From: Antedon mediterranea
Lineage: Eukaryota; Echinodermata; Crinoidea; Comatulida; Antedonidae
DNA length: 64,000 bases
NCBI RefSeq assembly: GCF_964355755.1
Contig: NC_092670.1
Span: 29,005,795-29,069,794, forward strand
Direction: 5' to 3'
In this document: positions 12,301 to 24,300 of the stretch, one piece after another
Position numbering within the stretch: position 1 is the stretch's first letter
Layout of the letters: the number at the start of each line of letters is the position of its first letter
The notes under the pieces: generated by a model
The model's input: the letters and a program-made list of their open reading frames with translations, nothing else
Databases searched by the model: none
Told to the model about the DNA's origin: nothing
Program-made: the position numbers and the translations under genes

Positions 12301-15300
12301 GTCTTGCTGTCAACGATTGAAATATTTTTCCCATTAAATACAATGAAAATACAAATTACAAAACATTAATTATTATACAAATAATGGATGTTTACAAATA
12401 TGTTAGAAATAGGTGAAGATTGAAGAAGGACTAATGTTCAGAAGGTGAATACATCAGTGTGCAATAGAGCATACTGTATTGTTCTTTGTTACACCTTTAT
12501 GCAAATTAGCTATATATAAACATTGCACATGATGTTGTGCGTGGCAGTCGACAATTGAGCTTCGTGCTGGGTGTAGCCAATACAACAAATAAATGGAAGC
12601 TTCGGCGACGCCAAACAATTATTGTGGTGATGCGTTTATTTTATGTGTTTGTCGACCAGTCAATTCAGTTTATTATAGTTGGGGCCTATGTTTGTTTTGA
12701 GACTTCGAAACAAAAATGGTAGCAGAGCGAGGTTAATAAAACAAAACAAGTGGAATATTGGAATTTGTGTTATACACGAAGACTGTTTGAAAACGCATTG
12801 TAATGGAGGAAAGGAAGGCTGCAGTAAAGCTTAGTCGCAGAAACAAAAAAGGTCATTTGACGAGAACATTAAATATCATTAAGGTGCTGTCGCAAGAAGA
12901 TGACAATCTAGACATTGAAGAAATAACAAAGCTGCTCAAGAAATCCGAGACACAGGTGGCAGAACTGGAGGACATTCATGAAGCATTTGTAGCATTAATA
13001 GAAAGTGACGAAGAATTTGCGGACGCCGAAAAATGGATGGAGGATTGTCAGGTGGAGCTGTTGCAAGTAGTGAAGAGTGCCCGACGGAAGTTGGAACTGA
13101 CGAAGAATGAAAATGCCGAAACCGTGGACAAGAAACCAGACCGCTCAGATGTTAAGGGTAATATGGACACTAAAAGTAACTTTGACAAATCTAGTATTAA
13201 TGCTATTAGTGAACTTAAATTGTTTGAATTGCCTAAATCTACAATACCAGAGTTTGGGGGTGATTCTGGAGAGTATTGGTATTTCATTTCTAATTTTGAA
13301 ACTAATATAGCATCCAAACTCAGTGATAATGCAACTAAGTTACAGTATCTCGTACAGTTTTGCACTGGCGAAGCTAGGGTATCTATTGAAGCTTGTACAT
13401 TGTTGGGGGACAAGGGGTATGATCAGGCCTTAGAGATATTAAAAACTCAATTTGGTCAATCGCATTTGGTATTAAATTCCCTTATGAATAAACTTACGGG
13501 AAGGAAACAAATACGTGTAGGCGACACGGATAGTTTGTGGCGTTTAGTCGGGGATATGAAACAATGCGAGTTGACGTTAAATCAGATTGGGTATACATGT
13601 GATCTTAACAGTACCTCTAATATTTCAAAGGTCCAATCATTACTTCCCAAACCATTGCAAATTAAATGGGTGAATAAGGCGCATGAGATATTAGAAAAGA
13701 ACGAGCCAACGTTTAACGATCTCCTTAAATTTGTAGAACAGCAGACAAAAATAGCAAGCACTATGTTTGGTAGACATCTTGAATATGAAAATGCTAGGGG
13801 TGTCCAAGGCGGTAGGCACAAAACGTATCATTGTAATGCCCCGGAGGCACAACCTAAGTCTAACGTTAGTATGAAACTGTTAAAAGCTGTGCTTGCTGTA
13901 ATGAGGCACATAGGTTATGGAAGTGTCAGAAATTTAAGGGTCTCCTAGTTAAGGAACGTTGGGAACTGGCAAAAAGGTGTAGGTTATGTTTTAAATGCCT
14001 GGGAAATCATATGACAAAAGATTGTAATAAACAAATGGTATGCAATATAGAAGGTTATAGAAGTGACCATAATAGGTTGTTACACAAAACTAAAAGTATG
14101 TATACCGTATCTGAAAGCAACGATAGCGATAAACCCAGGGAAGGTGGGTCAAGTAACAGTGATAGGGATAAACCCAGGGAAGGTTGGTCAAGTAGCAGTG
14201 ATAGGGATAAACCCAGGGAAGGTGGGTCAAGTAGCAGTGATAGGGATAAACCCAGGGAAGGTGGGTCAAGTAGCAGTGATAGCGATAAACCCAGGGAAGG
14301 TGGGTCAAGTAGCAGTGACAGGGATAAACCCAGGGAAGGTGGGTCAAGTAGCAGTGATAGGGATAAACCCAGGGAAGGTGGGTCAAGTAGCAGTGATAGG
14401 GATAAACCCAGGGAAGGTGGGTCAAGTAGCAGTGATAGGGATAAACCCAGGGAAGGTGGGTCAAGTAGCAGTGATAGGGATAAACCCAGGGAAGGCTGGT
14501 CAAGTAGTGATAGGGATAACTCAAATAAAGGGGGATCTTTTTTTGGTAAAGCTAGGGTAGATGAGAGTGCTAGTAGCACAGATAGTCCAAAAGGTAGATC
14601 AAAATTAGAGGATAATTATATGATTCAAGACAACAATGTGTCTCTTAGAATGCCAGTAGTGGCAACAAATGGTAAAAAACAGTTACAGATAAATGTTTTA
14701 TTAGATTATGGGAGTTCCCAAACATACAAAAAATAGTGAAGTATGTAATGAACTGGGACTAAGTGGCCCTATTGAAGAGGTAACGGTGGGAACCTTAAAT
14801 GGGAAAACGACAACGTTTAGTACACAAAATGTTAAATTTGAAATATCGCCAATAAATAATAAAAGTATTAAATATAAACTTAATGCATTGATGACTGATA
14901 ATGTGACTGGTAATTTAAAGCCAAAACCCTGGAATAGAATTGGAAAGGATTGGGAACAATTAAAAGATATTGAATTTCCAGAAGTTGACAGAAATAGAAA
15001 TCATGTTGATATGTTGATAGGGACTGATAACGTAGACTTTCATAGAGTATTAGAAGAAAGATGGGGAAGACCGGGGGAGCCCATTGCTAGACTTACACCA
15101 TTAGGTTGGACATGCGTAGGGTTAACAACTAAAGCACATAGGCACAATAAGAACACATCGTTTCATGTTCATACATATCATTCTTTTCATGGTTGAATGA
15201 GAACACCAATAGTATATTAAGAAAATTTTGGGAAATGGAAATAGTTGGAATCCAAAATGTGCCCTTGTACACTAAAGAAGAGCATAGGGTTAATAATATC

Positions 15301-18300
15301 GTGAACGAGTCTATGACCAAAAACATTGAAAATACTAGGTATAAAGTTAGAATTCTCTGGAACGAGAATAAATGTCAATTGCCTTTAAATAATTTTAGGT
15401 CTGCAAAACAGAGACTCGAAAATGTAGAGAAGAAACTTTTAAATAACCATGAGCTAGGGCAGGCATACAAGAAAGTTATTGACGCACATCTAGACAAAGG
15501 ATATATAAGGAAAGTAGACTATAATGAGTAAACGCCTACACAACAATGGTTCTTACCACATTTTCCTGTCGTAAAAATGGACAGGAAAACTACCAAAGTT
15601 CGTATAGTATACGATGCTGCAGCTAAATTCAAGGGTTTTAGTTTAAATGACGCAATAAGCCCTGGGCCAAAGATTCTAAAAAAATTATTTGACGTTTTGA
15701 TGCGGTTTAGAGGCGCACATGAAAGCTTAATTAAATCCGCAAAAAAAGCAATGTATGCAATATTAAGCAAGGCTGATATTTCGGATGAGGAGTTAATTAC
15801 CGCTATCGTTGGCGCAGAAGGTATACTTAATTCTAGACCTCTGACGTACCAAACAGTCTCAGTAAACGACGCTGTTTCTTTGACGCCAAATCACTTCTTA
15901 CATGGTCAAATGGGTGGGAGATTTGCTTGTGAAGAGGTAATAGACAATAGTAAATTTAATCTTAGAAAGCGATGGCGTAGAGTACAAGAACTTATGAAAC
16001 ATTTTTGGAATAGATGGGTAAAAGAATGGCTACCTACATTGAATCAAAGGAAAAAATGGAAATACTGTAAACCTGACCTTAAAGTTAATGATATTGTTAT
16101 TGTAAAAGATCGATTTAATGTAAGAGGACAATGGCCGTTAGGTAGAGTGCTTGAAGTTTTTCCCGGATCGGACAAACATGTTCGGGTTGTTAAGATTAAA
16201 ACTGAAAATGGTACATTCTTAAGAATTATTACAAAGATTTGTCATTTAGAAATGCTACCAAGTTAATTAAGCTTGTTATATCGGAGTATGTTATCAGAAT
16301 AGTATGTTGTATGTTATGTTTAAATGTTAAAGCGCAATTCCATAGAAATTAAAATAATTAAATGTTAAATTAAATTGAAATAATTAAATAAATTGTACAT
16401 AAAATGAATTGGAAATGTTATTGTAGATTGTTAATAAGAAATAAAAATTATTGTAAAAAGAAAAAAAAAGTGACTGAAACAACAATGACGATGGATTGTA
16501 TTGTGGTGTTATTTAAGTATGTAGTATTGTATTAAGTAATTGAAGTAGTAATTGTATTAAGTTATTAAGGATAAAATGAAAAATAATATGAAAAAGATTG
16601 AGAATGAATGAAGGGGAGAATGTTCAGAAGGTGAATACATCAGTGTGCAATAGAGCATACTGTATTGTTCTTTGTTACACCTTTATGCAAATTAGCTATA
16701 TATAAACATTGCACATGTTGTTGTGCGTGGCAGTCGACAATTGAGCTTCGTGCTGGGTGTAGCCAATACAACAAATAAATGGAAGCTTCGGCGACACCAA
16801 ACAATTATTGTGGTGATGCGTTTATTTTATGTGTTTGTTGACCAGTCAATTCAGGTTATTATAGTTGGGGCCTACGTTTGTTTTGAGACTTCGAAACAAC
16901 TATTCTATGTAACAAGGTTTTGGTTTTTCTTTTTTTAGGTTTGAACCAGCTGCAAAGTGGTTTACACAAACAACACATGAAGGACCTGTTTGTAGAGCTT
17001 TGTTTAACCGTGCCGGTTCGATTGAGTTCCTTATTGCCGTACCTTCCCATGTTAATGGATCCTTTAGTGTCAGCATTGAATGGGTCGCAGACACTTGTAA
17101 GCCAGGTAAGAGATGTGTAACTTGATTTAAATCACACTATAAAACTGTTGTCGGACATAACCAGTTTCTAAAATTAAAAAGTACCGTAAATGTTTAGAAG
17201 AGTGCTGGCAGTTATAAAGATATTTGAATAAGCATCACAATGCATTATGTGGCAATTCATTTTTGAAAACTAAATTCAATTAAGCTTTATTGCAATCAAC
17301 TAAAATATATGTGATTAAAGTTACAAAAGACGAGATTTTAAATATCAAAGCAAATTCAAATTTACAACAAGAAACATACAATAAAAAAAAAATTACGGCA
17401 TAAATTATTTAAAAGAGTAGGCCTATATAGAAAAAAATTAGATATATTTAATACAATTTTATTTAAAAAAAAGTAAGCATTAAATTATGATTACACAACC
17501 TGTCTGCTGGAAGAAGGCTCAAATAATGCCATTGTTATCATTTTCACTGTTTCTTTGGATCTAAACACTATAATCAGTTTAAAAAACATTTAAAGGCACT
17601 ATATTTCAAACAATGTTATGATACCGATTGATGTGAAGAGTCGCTGATTATAATTAAATGTTGTATAAATGTGCGCTATACAAGTAATAATAATAATAAT
17701 AATAATAATCTGTTTTCAGGGTTTACGTACATTAGAGCTATGTGTTGACAATCTTCAACCAGACTTTTTATATGAACACATTCAACCAGTTAGAGCGGAG
17801 TTAATGCAAGTAAGTGCTACTAAAAAAACTCAGTTTTTAGTTTCTTTTATAAACCTTGATTGTAGGACGCAACAGAAACTGCAGTAGCATCCATAGAACA
17901 TTTCGCATGTAATTTCCCAGCGTTTATAACATTTACTCGAGATGATGTATTGATAATTTGCATTTCCATAAGTGCTGAATAATAAATGATGAATACACTA
18001 CTTACTATTGCAGGCCATTTGGCGAACACTTAGGAATCGCACAGACAGTATAGCACAGGTTGCATTCAGGGTGCTTGGTAAATTTGGAGGTGGCAACCGC
18101 AAGATGCTCAAAGAACCACAGAAGGTTTGTATGTTTAAATTGTTTTTTAATGTGTCCCCACAAAATATTACCATGTAAACATGATGGCTGAAAATTCTTT
18201 CTCGTTAATTTTTTTGATTATTTATTTTTTCAGCTGAATTATAGGAGTGAAGATTCAGATGGACCTTGTATTAGTATTTATTTTCAAGATCATAAGATTC

Positions 18301-21300
18301 CTATATATTTAAAAGTTTCAAAGGTAAAATTTCAAATTATCCACGTAAACTACTATCAAAGTTGGATATTTTTAACAAAAGAAGAACACAATTTAGTTTG
18401 AGGTATTGAATGTAAACCTCTATGACGTACAGTATCACTTAGTCAGACTAGGCTATCGACCCAGACTTTATTTAAGTAAAGTCATACTTAAGAGGACTAA
18501 GTATGTATGCCTACATTAAGTATCTTGTCTTGTATCATTTTGTAATGTGGAATCTCAGTAACTAATATTTTCTAGACCAGTCTCCAAAATGTCCAGTGGT
18601 CTGATGGTGTATAGTAGTGTAAACATTGATTTCTTATTTTGACAGCTCAATACTAGTTACAATATTATTTCCTACCATAGGTTCCACATCAGGAAATCCA
18701 AGCATCAATAATATTCAATGCCAGAGCACGTTTTAAGACTATATTCAGATAATAATACTAATATTTATCCCTTCTTTTCTAGATAATTGAGGCTGCCCTA
18801 GATGCCTTAAAGTCACCAACCACCGACGCCTTCTATCGTAAACAAGCCTGGGAAGTTGTACGCCATTTTCTCGTCTCAATGATTATGTTAGATGATAATA
18901 GGCAGATAGTTCAACAGCTTTTGTCTCATACTGCGTAAGTAACTATATTTTAATTTAAGCTGTTATTAATAATTATATTCTACACAGTAATTTCCATAGC
19001 AAAAACCCATATTTTTTAAAGAGAATATTAAAATACACCAGCATTTAAAATGGACCTGAAATGGATTTTCGATTTTCAAGAAATTCACACATGTTATTTA
19101 GATGTATCAATTTAAGACAATCAAATACAAACAAAATGTATAGTATTTTGAGAAAAAAATGAAATTTTAAGATAACCTGGTAAATTACCAAAAAATACTG
19201 CTGCCATTACAATATTCTATTTCAACGGCCATTGGGACCATCTATTTAATGACGATGTCAAATACACAGAGGAGACGGGAGCATTGCATGCAGCAGGCCG
19301 CACGATAGTCAGTGAATGATTGATGGTAGGTAGAGGTACGTGAAGTGTTGAAACTAATACCATTCATTCAATATCAAATGCTATTGAAATATAGTGCCCT
19401 AAAATGGACTTTTGTTTGTTCTAAATCCCAAATGTAGAAGGCCTAGGCCTACCTCTCAAACTAACCTTTACTAGGCTTAGAGGCTAGGCCCCAGAGTCAA
19501 TTCGGCCGGCGATCCACCATCTATGCGAGACTCTGTGTCATGTAGCCAAAGCTATATCAACTTGCTGCTCATTGTATAGTCAAAGTAAAATATGAATCAA
19601 ATTCGTTTTCGAACTACCTAATTCATGACAAATAAATTATCATCTTATATTACTATCTAATTCTGCTATACTAAAAACTAAGGAAAGAGGAATAAATTAC
19701 GAACAATACACAAAATACACACGAACGCACATGGCTCTGTACGTTGCCAGGCTAATGATTTGGAGTGTTTAAATTTTCATTTAATACTCAATGAATAACC
19801 ATTTATATGGTAATAATTTTATCTAAAAATAATTCTAAATACGTTTTTCCAAAACACAAGCATTTTTTTATAGATTTCAAAAGGTATAGCCAAAAAACTG
19901 TAAATTGTCTATTGGTTTGTAACCCGAAGAATTTTTTGGGATTTTCAAATTTATATTTTGTAACAATACACCTTCCAGTAACACTTAATAGTAAAAAAAT
20001 AATCAAAAATCCATTTCAGGTACATTTTAAGGAGTTCACATTGTATTCTAAATATTATTTTTATTTCCAAAAGGAAATAAAGAGAATGTCATGTGAGAAT
20101 GCTTGTTGTGCTAAAACTGTTTCTGCAGTAATGAAACGTCAAGACATTCTCAAATTTACTTAATTTCATTTGGGAAACACAACATGAATTTACTAGAGTA
20201 TGTTCATCATGAAAATTTTGAAAGAATAATATTTGATGTAAACAATTTAATTGCTTTGCAGCTTCACACGAGGGGAGATACCACGTGCAAGTCAACCAAT
20301 GTATAAATGTTCTGATGTCCTGTCAAGAAAGGCATGTGAACAGGCCTTAACTGCTATGATAGGTACAGTAGAATACATTGTATAGTTTGTCTAAAGGCAT
20401 GTGAACAGGCCTTAACTGCTATGATAGGTACAGTAGAATACATTGTATAGTTTGTCTAAAGGCATGTGAAAAGGCCTTATTTAACTGCTATGGTAGGTAC
20501 AGTAAAATACATTGTATAGTTTGTCTAAAGGCATGTGAACAGGCCTTAACTGCTATGATAGGTACAGTAGAATACATTGTATAGTTTGTCTAAAGGCATG
20601 TGAACAGGCCTTATTTAACTTCTATGGTAGGTACAGTAAAATACATTGTGTAGTTTGTCTAAAGGCATGTGAACAGGCCTTAACTGCTATGATAGGTACA
20701 GTAAAATACATTGTATAGTTTGTCTAAAGGCATGTGAACATTACATGACATTATTGTACAGTTTATAAAAAAGCATGTGAGCAGACCTTAACTGTTATGA
20801 TAGGTACAGTAGTTTATAAGAGGCTATGATATGTACAGTAGTATACAAATAATGAATGTTTATGAATGTAATAGTACAAAAATGGCAAGAGGTGAATGAT
20901 GAAAGGTTATATATCAACGAGGCAACAGCCGAGTTGATATATAAAGTTAACTTAACTTTAATACATAAACTACTACTAGGCCTAGCTAGGCTGAAAGACA
21001 GCAATACGAAACTTCGCCAGGCAACTGGAACTCATCTAGGCTAATTATGTTTTTTCCAACGATTTCGCGTCTTGTAGAGATGTTCCCATTAATTAATCAA
21101 AATCCTAAAAATAATCTAAAGTTAATTTAAATGCCTTTTTGATCTATTGTGATTTTTTTTTAATTATTTTGAACTATTATAGTTACAGTTTATTTGGTAT
21201 TCAGATTTGAGGTAGAAGATATTCTCAAGTTGTGTTATTAATATTTAATAAATAGAAGCATAGTAAGAATTAGGTTTAGTCTGAAATGTACAAAGTAAGA

Positions 21301-24300
21301 TGTGGAAAAATTCTTGAAGAAAACTTATTCAGTCTTGACAAAACCTTATATAAATAGGTCATGTGCCCAAAAGGAATCTTGATGTAGATAGATATTGAAA
21401 ACAATTAAACATCACCATTTGTTATCCACTTGTAAAGCGGAAAATACTGTAGTATGATTATGTGCAAAGGATTTTTTGGCTTTAATACACAGTATTACTA
21501 TCTCCATGCCAAACCCTAATTTTGAAACAGTTTGAGTTTATAATACAGTATTTCATATTCATAAAAGACAAGGGATAACCTTCTTATGAAGATAGTGACG
21601 TTCTAACTGATAAAAAGGTTGTTTATCTTGCATTCTCAACTACGCAATATGCACTTGACTGTGTGTTTGTACACATTGTATCTACTTTTTGTCTCTTACA
21701 CAAAGACCTGGTCCATATATTGGATATATCATTTACTTCTTTTGCTTTTAATTCTAGTTGCTTCAACAATCAAAGATCTTCGCACCAGTGCATTACCATT
21801 TATGGTCAACCTTGTTTGCCACTTTACATTTGTGGCTACCACGCAGCAGGCTGGACCACTACCTATATCAAATCGGTACAAGGTACAAAAAGGACTGGAT
21901 CCTCATGTCATAATTGATGCAATTGCAACTTGCATGGCACACACAGAGAAAGAGCTCTGTAAAACGAGTCAAGTTGCGTTGACCTTTATGATTGATATTG
22001 CAACCACTGTGCTTGGATCTAAACAAAGGGTAATTTGTATTTTTTATTTTTATAAAAGTCACCTTACCTTATTTTTTTGTATAATATTTTTTCAAAATTT
22101 AATAAATTTATAATTATTATGACAGACTCTAACAGACTATCTTACCCCTTGATTATACATTTAGCGGACTATCCCTGGTACCATACAAAATATTGCATTT
22201 TTTGTTTGTTCATATCTGTTTTTTCTTTATGTATGGTATCGAAATAAGTCATCAAATCAAAATACACATATCTGCTTTTGTTTGTTTTAGAAGTTAATTG
22301 GTTTTTTTACTATTTGTTTTGTTGTTTAAATGTCATGAGCATCCTTTTCAATGAATAGCGGATAACAATAATATTTTATTGGTTATCCACAACAAAGTTG
22401 CGGATAACCCTTGTGATTGTCAAAGATCAATATCTTCTTTTCTTTTTTTTAAGGTATCCGCACTTGGCGGATAACTCCTTGTTATTGTATGAAATCATCT
22501 TTTTTACTTGGCAAAATAACATTTTGACACGATACGATATATTGAATAGCACGCATTCTGTCTTCTTTTAACACAGACATATTCTTTGATATGGACCAAC
22601 ATATTAGTCGACTGGTCGAGCGGTTAGGTTTACTCCAAGGGTCAAGTACTCCATGGGTTAAGGCAGGGGCGCCGAAAATTGGCACAGCTTCAAGACACTC
22701 TTCAACTCCTGGTCAATCTTGATTTTAGAAAAGTCATTGTTACATTGATGGAGTTTGTTTGTATTAAAAATTATTTAAACAAATTATAAACCCCAGCAGG
22801 ATTTGAACCATGTAAAGCTAATACCTAAAGCAAAAAAATGTATCATTCAACATGCCCCGTGGATATATTTTGCCAAGTACTTCACTCAAGTGCTTTCATT
22901 TTCTGTGTTATTCTTTCTTTCTGTCAATTTTGTGTCTCGCGTATCTCTAAAATGTGTAAACATAACATTTTATAACTGTCAACATATGGGCATGAAGTTG
23001 TGCACCTCCTATTTTTTAATAACGTCAGAATTGCATAACATTACAATAACATCATTTTTTCGCGTGAATTGTTTTTCCAGCCTTTTCTAGTAATTTTTCC
23101 AACTTTTAAACAGTTAATACTTAAAATCATGTCATACGAGCATGACAATACGCGCTCGTTTTTGATGAAAAAGTTCAAAAAAATTATGCCTTTATTTAAA
23201 CAGTCATAGTTTCTAGACTAAACAGTGAAGTTTATTTTTATTACATATTTTGGAAGTTGATGAGTTGTAGATATCGGATCATTCATCAATATGGCTAACC
23301 GGACATTGTGACATCATCGTATGACCACTCAAATATAAAATATAGGATTTTTGTCTCTTTCGTCATAGCTCATCGCATTTAATAGAGCACATCTCCACTT
23401 CCGTATTCCATTTTCCCCCTGATTTTGATATTTTCTAGGTCAATCAATTGTTTTTCGCATGATTTAAAATTTTTTTATTTTTTATGACGTCATCATGTTT
23501 CCAAAGCGTGAATTACTTTTCATCATTACAGTAAATTTCAATATGTTATAGCTCCTTAGAATGAAAAGTGATACTCATGATTAAAACGTTTTCTGGAAGC
23601 TGTTGAACTGTAGATACAAATTCATATACAAATTGTGCGCATCGGATGTTGTGATGTCATCATATGGCCAGTTGAATTTTAAGAGTCGTATTTTCATGTT
23701 TTGCGTCATTGTTCATCACATTTAAAAGAGCACGCATCTATATTCTACATATCCAAATTTCTTCAACACGTTAATGTTCTTGCTCAGATGATTCTTTTCT
23801 ATCTACGAGTTTCATTTCGAAGATGTCATGATGTTAAAAAATGGGTCCTGTTATTTTCACCTATTCTGCACTGTATGTATAGTGTATACTGTATTATACA
23901 TAGAAACAAGATCAGGGGCGGCACCCTAAATTTCATACTAAATGTTTTTTTCTGCCACTAATTAAAATTTAGATCCCATTTCATCATATTATATATTAAC
24001 TATTAACGTTATAGAAGACCAGGGTTGGAAAAGACTATAGGCCTATGTAAATTGACAAACTGCAGCGCAAAATTAACCGTGCATAATTTACCGGCGGTCA
24101 GCGTTTTTGTTGTTTGTTTGGATTGCTTGTGTCCACGAGAAGGTACGAAAGGCCACTACACACTGTGTTCGTGGTAAATTATGTCATATATGTCGTTGAT
24201 TTCTCCATAATCATGGCATTTTGGTAGGGATTCCCCATCATTTAAGTATTTCCGTAGTACCATATTTATCTTCATTTCCCTACATAATATTTACGTACGT

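Larger units (their letters stand above)
12435..16898 (+). mobile_element. BEL/Pao LTR retrotransposon, internally deleted, in intron 11
   Basis: 4,464 bp bounded by two 278-bp LTRs that start TG and end CA and differ at about 5 positions (about 1.8%). Flanks actaa (12430-12434) and actat (16899-16903) look like a 5-bp target duplication with one change. Order inside: primer-binding site, gag with DUF1759-like domain and zinc knuckles, a 39-bp tandem repeat, an aspartic-protease region, a pre-RT and RT-finger region, then an abrupt join to the integrase C-terminal part, and a polypurine tract. Three frame changes and one stop break the frame. The RT palm, RNase H and integrase core are missing, so it cannot move on its own. 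Same strand as TRRAP. Confidence 0.9.

Noticed and set aside
14055-14579. Long minus-strand and alternative-frame open stretches
   Set aside because: Shadow frames of the 39-bp repeat, which lacks stops in five frames because of its period.
19807-20163. 118-codon open frame in intron 16
   Set aside because: Lies across the end of the TTAA element, low-complexity Lys/Phe/Tyr composition from AT richness, no recognisable domain.
22587-22680. tRNA-like stretch (tggtcgagcggttagg)
   Set aside because: Resembles an A-box/D arm, but no acceptor pairing, B-box or T arm can be drawn.
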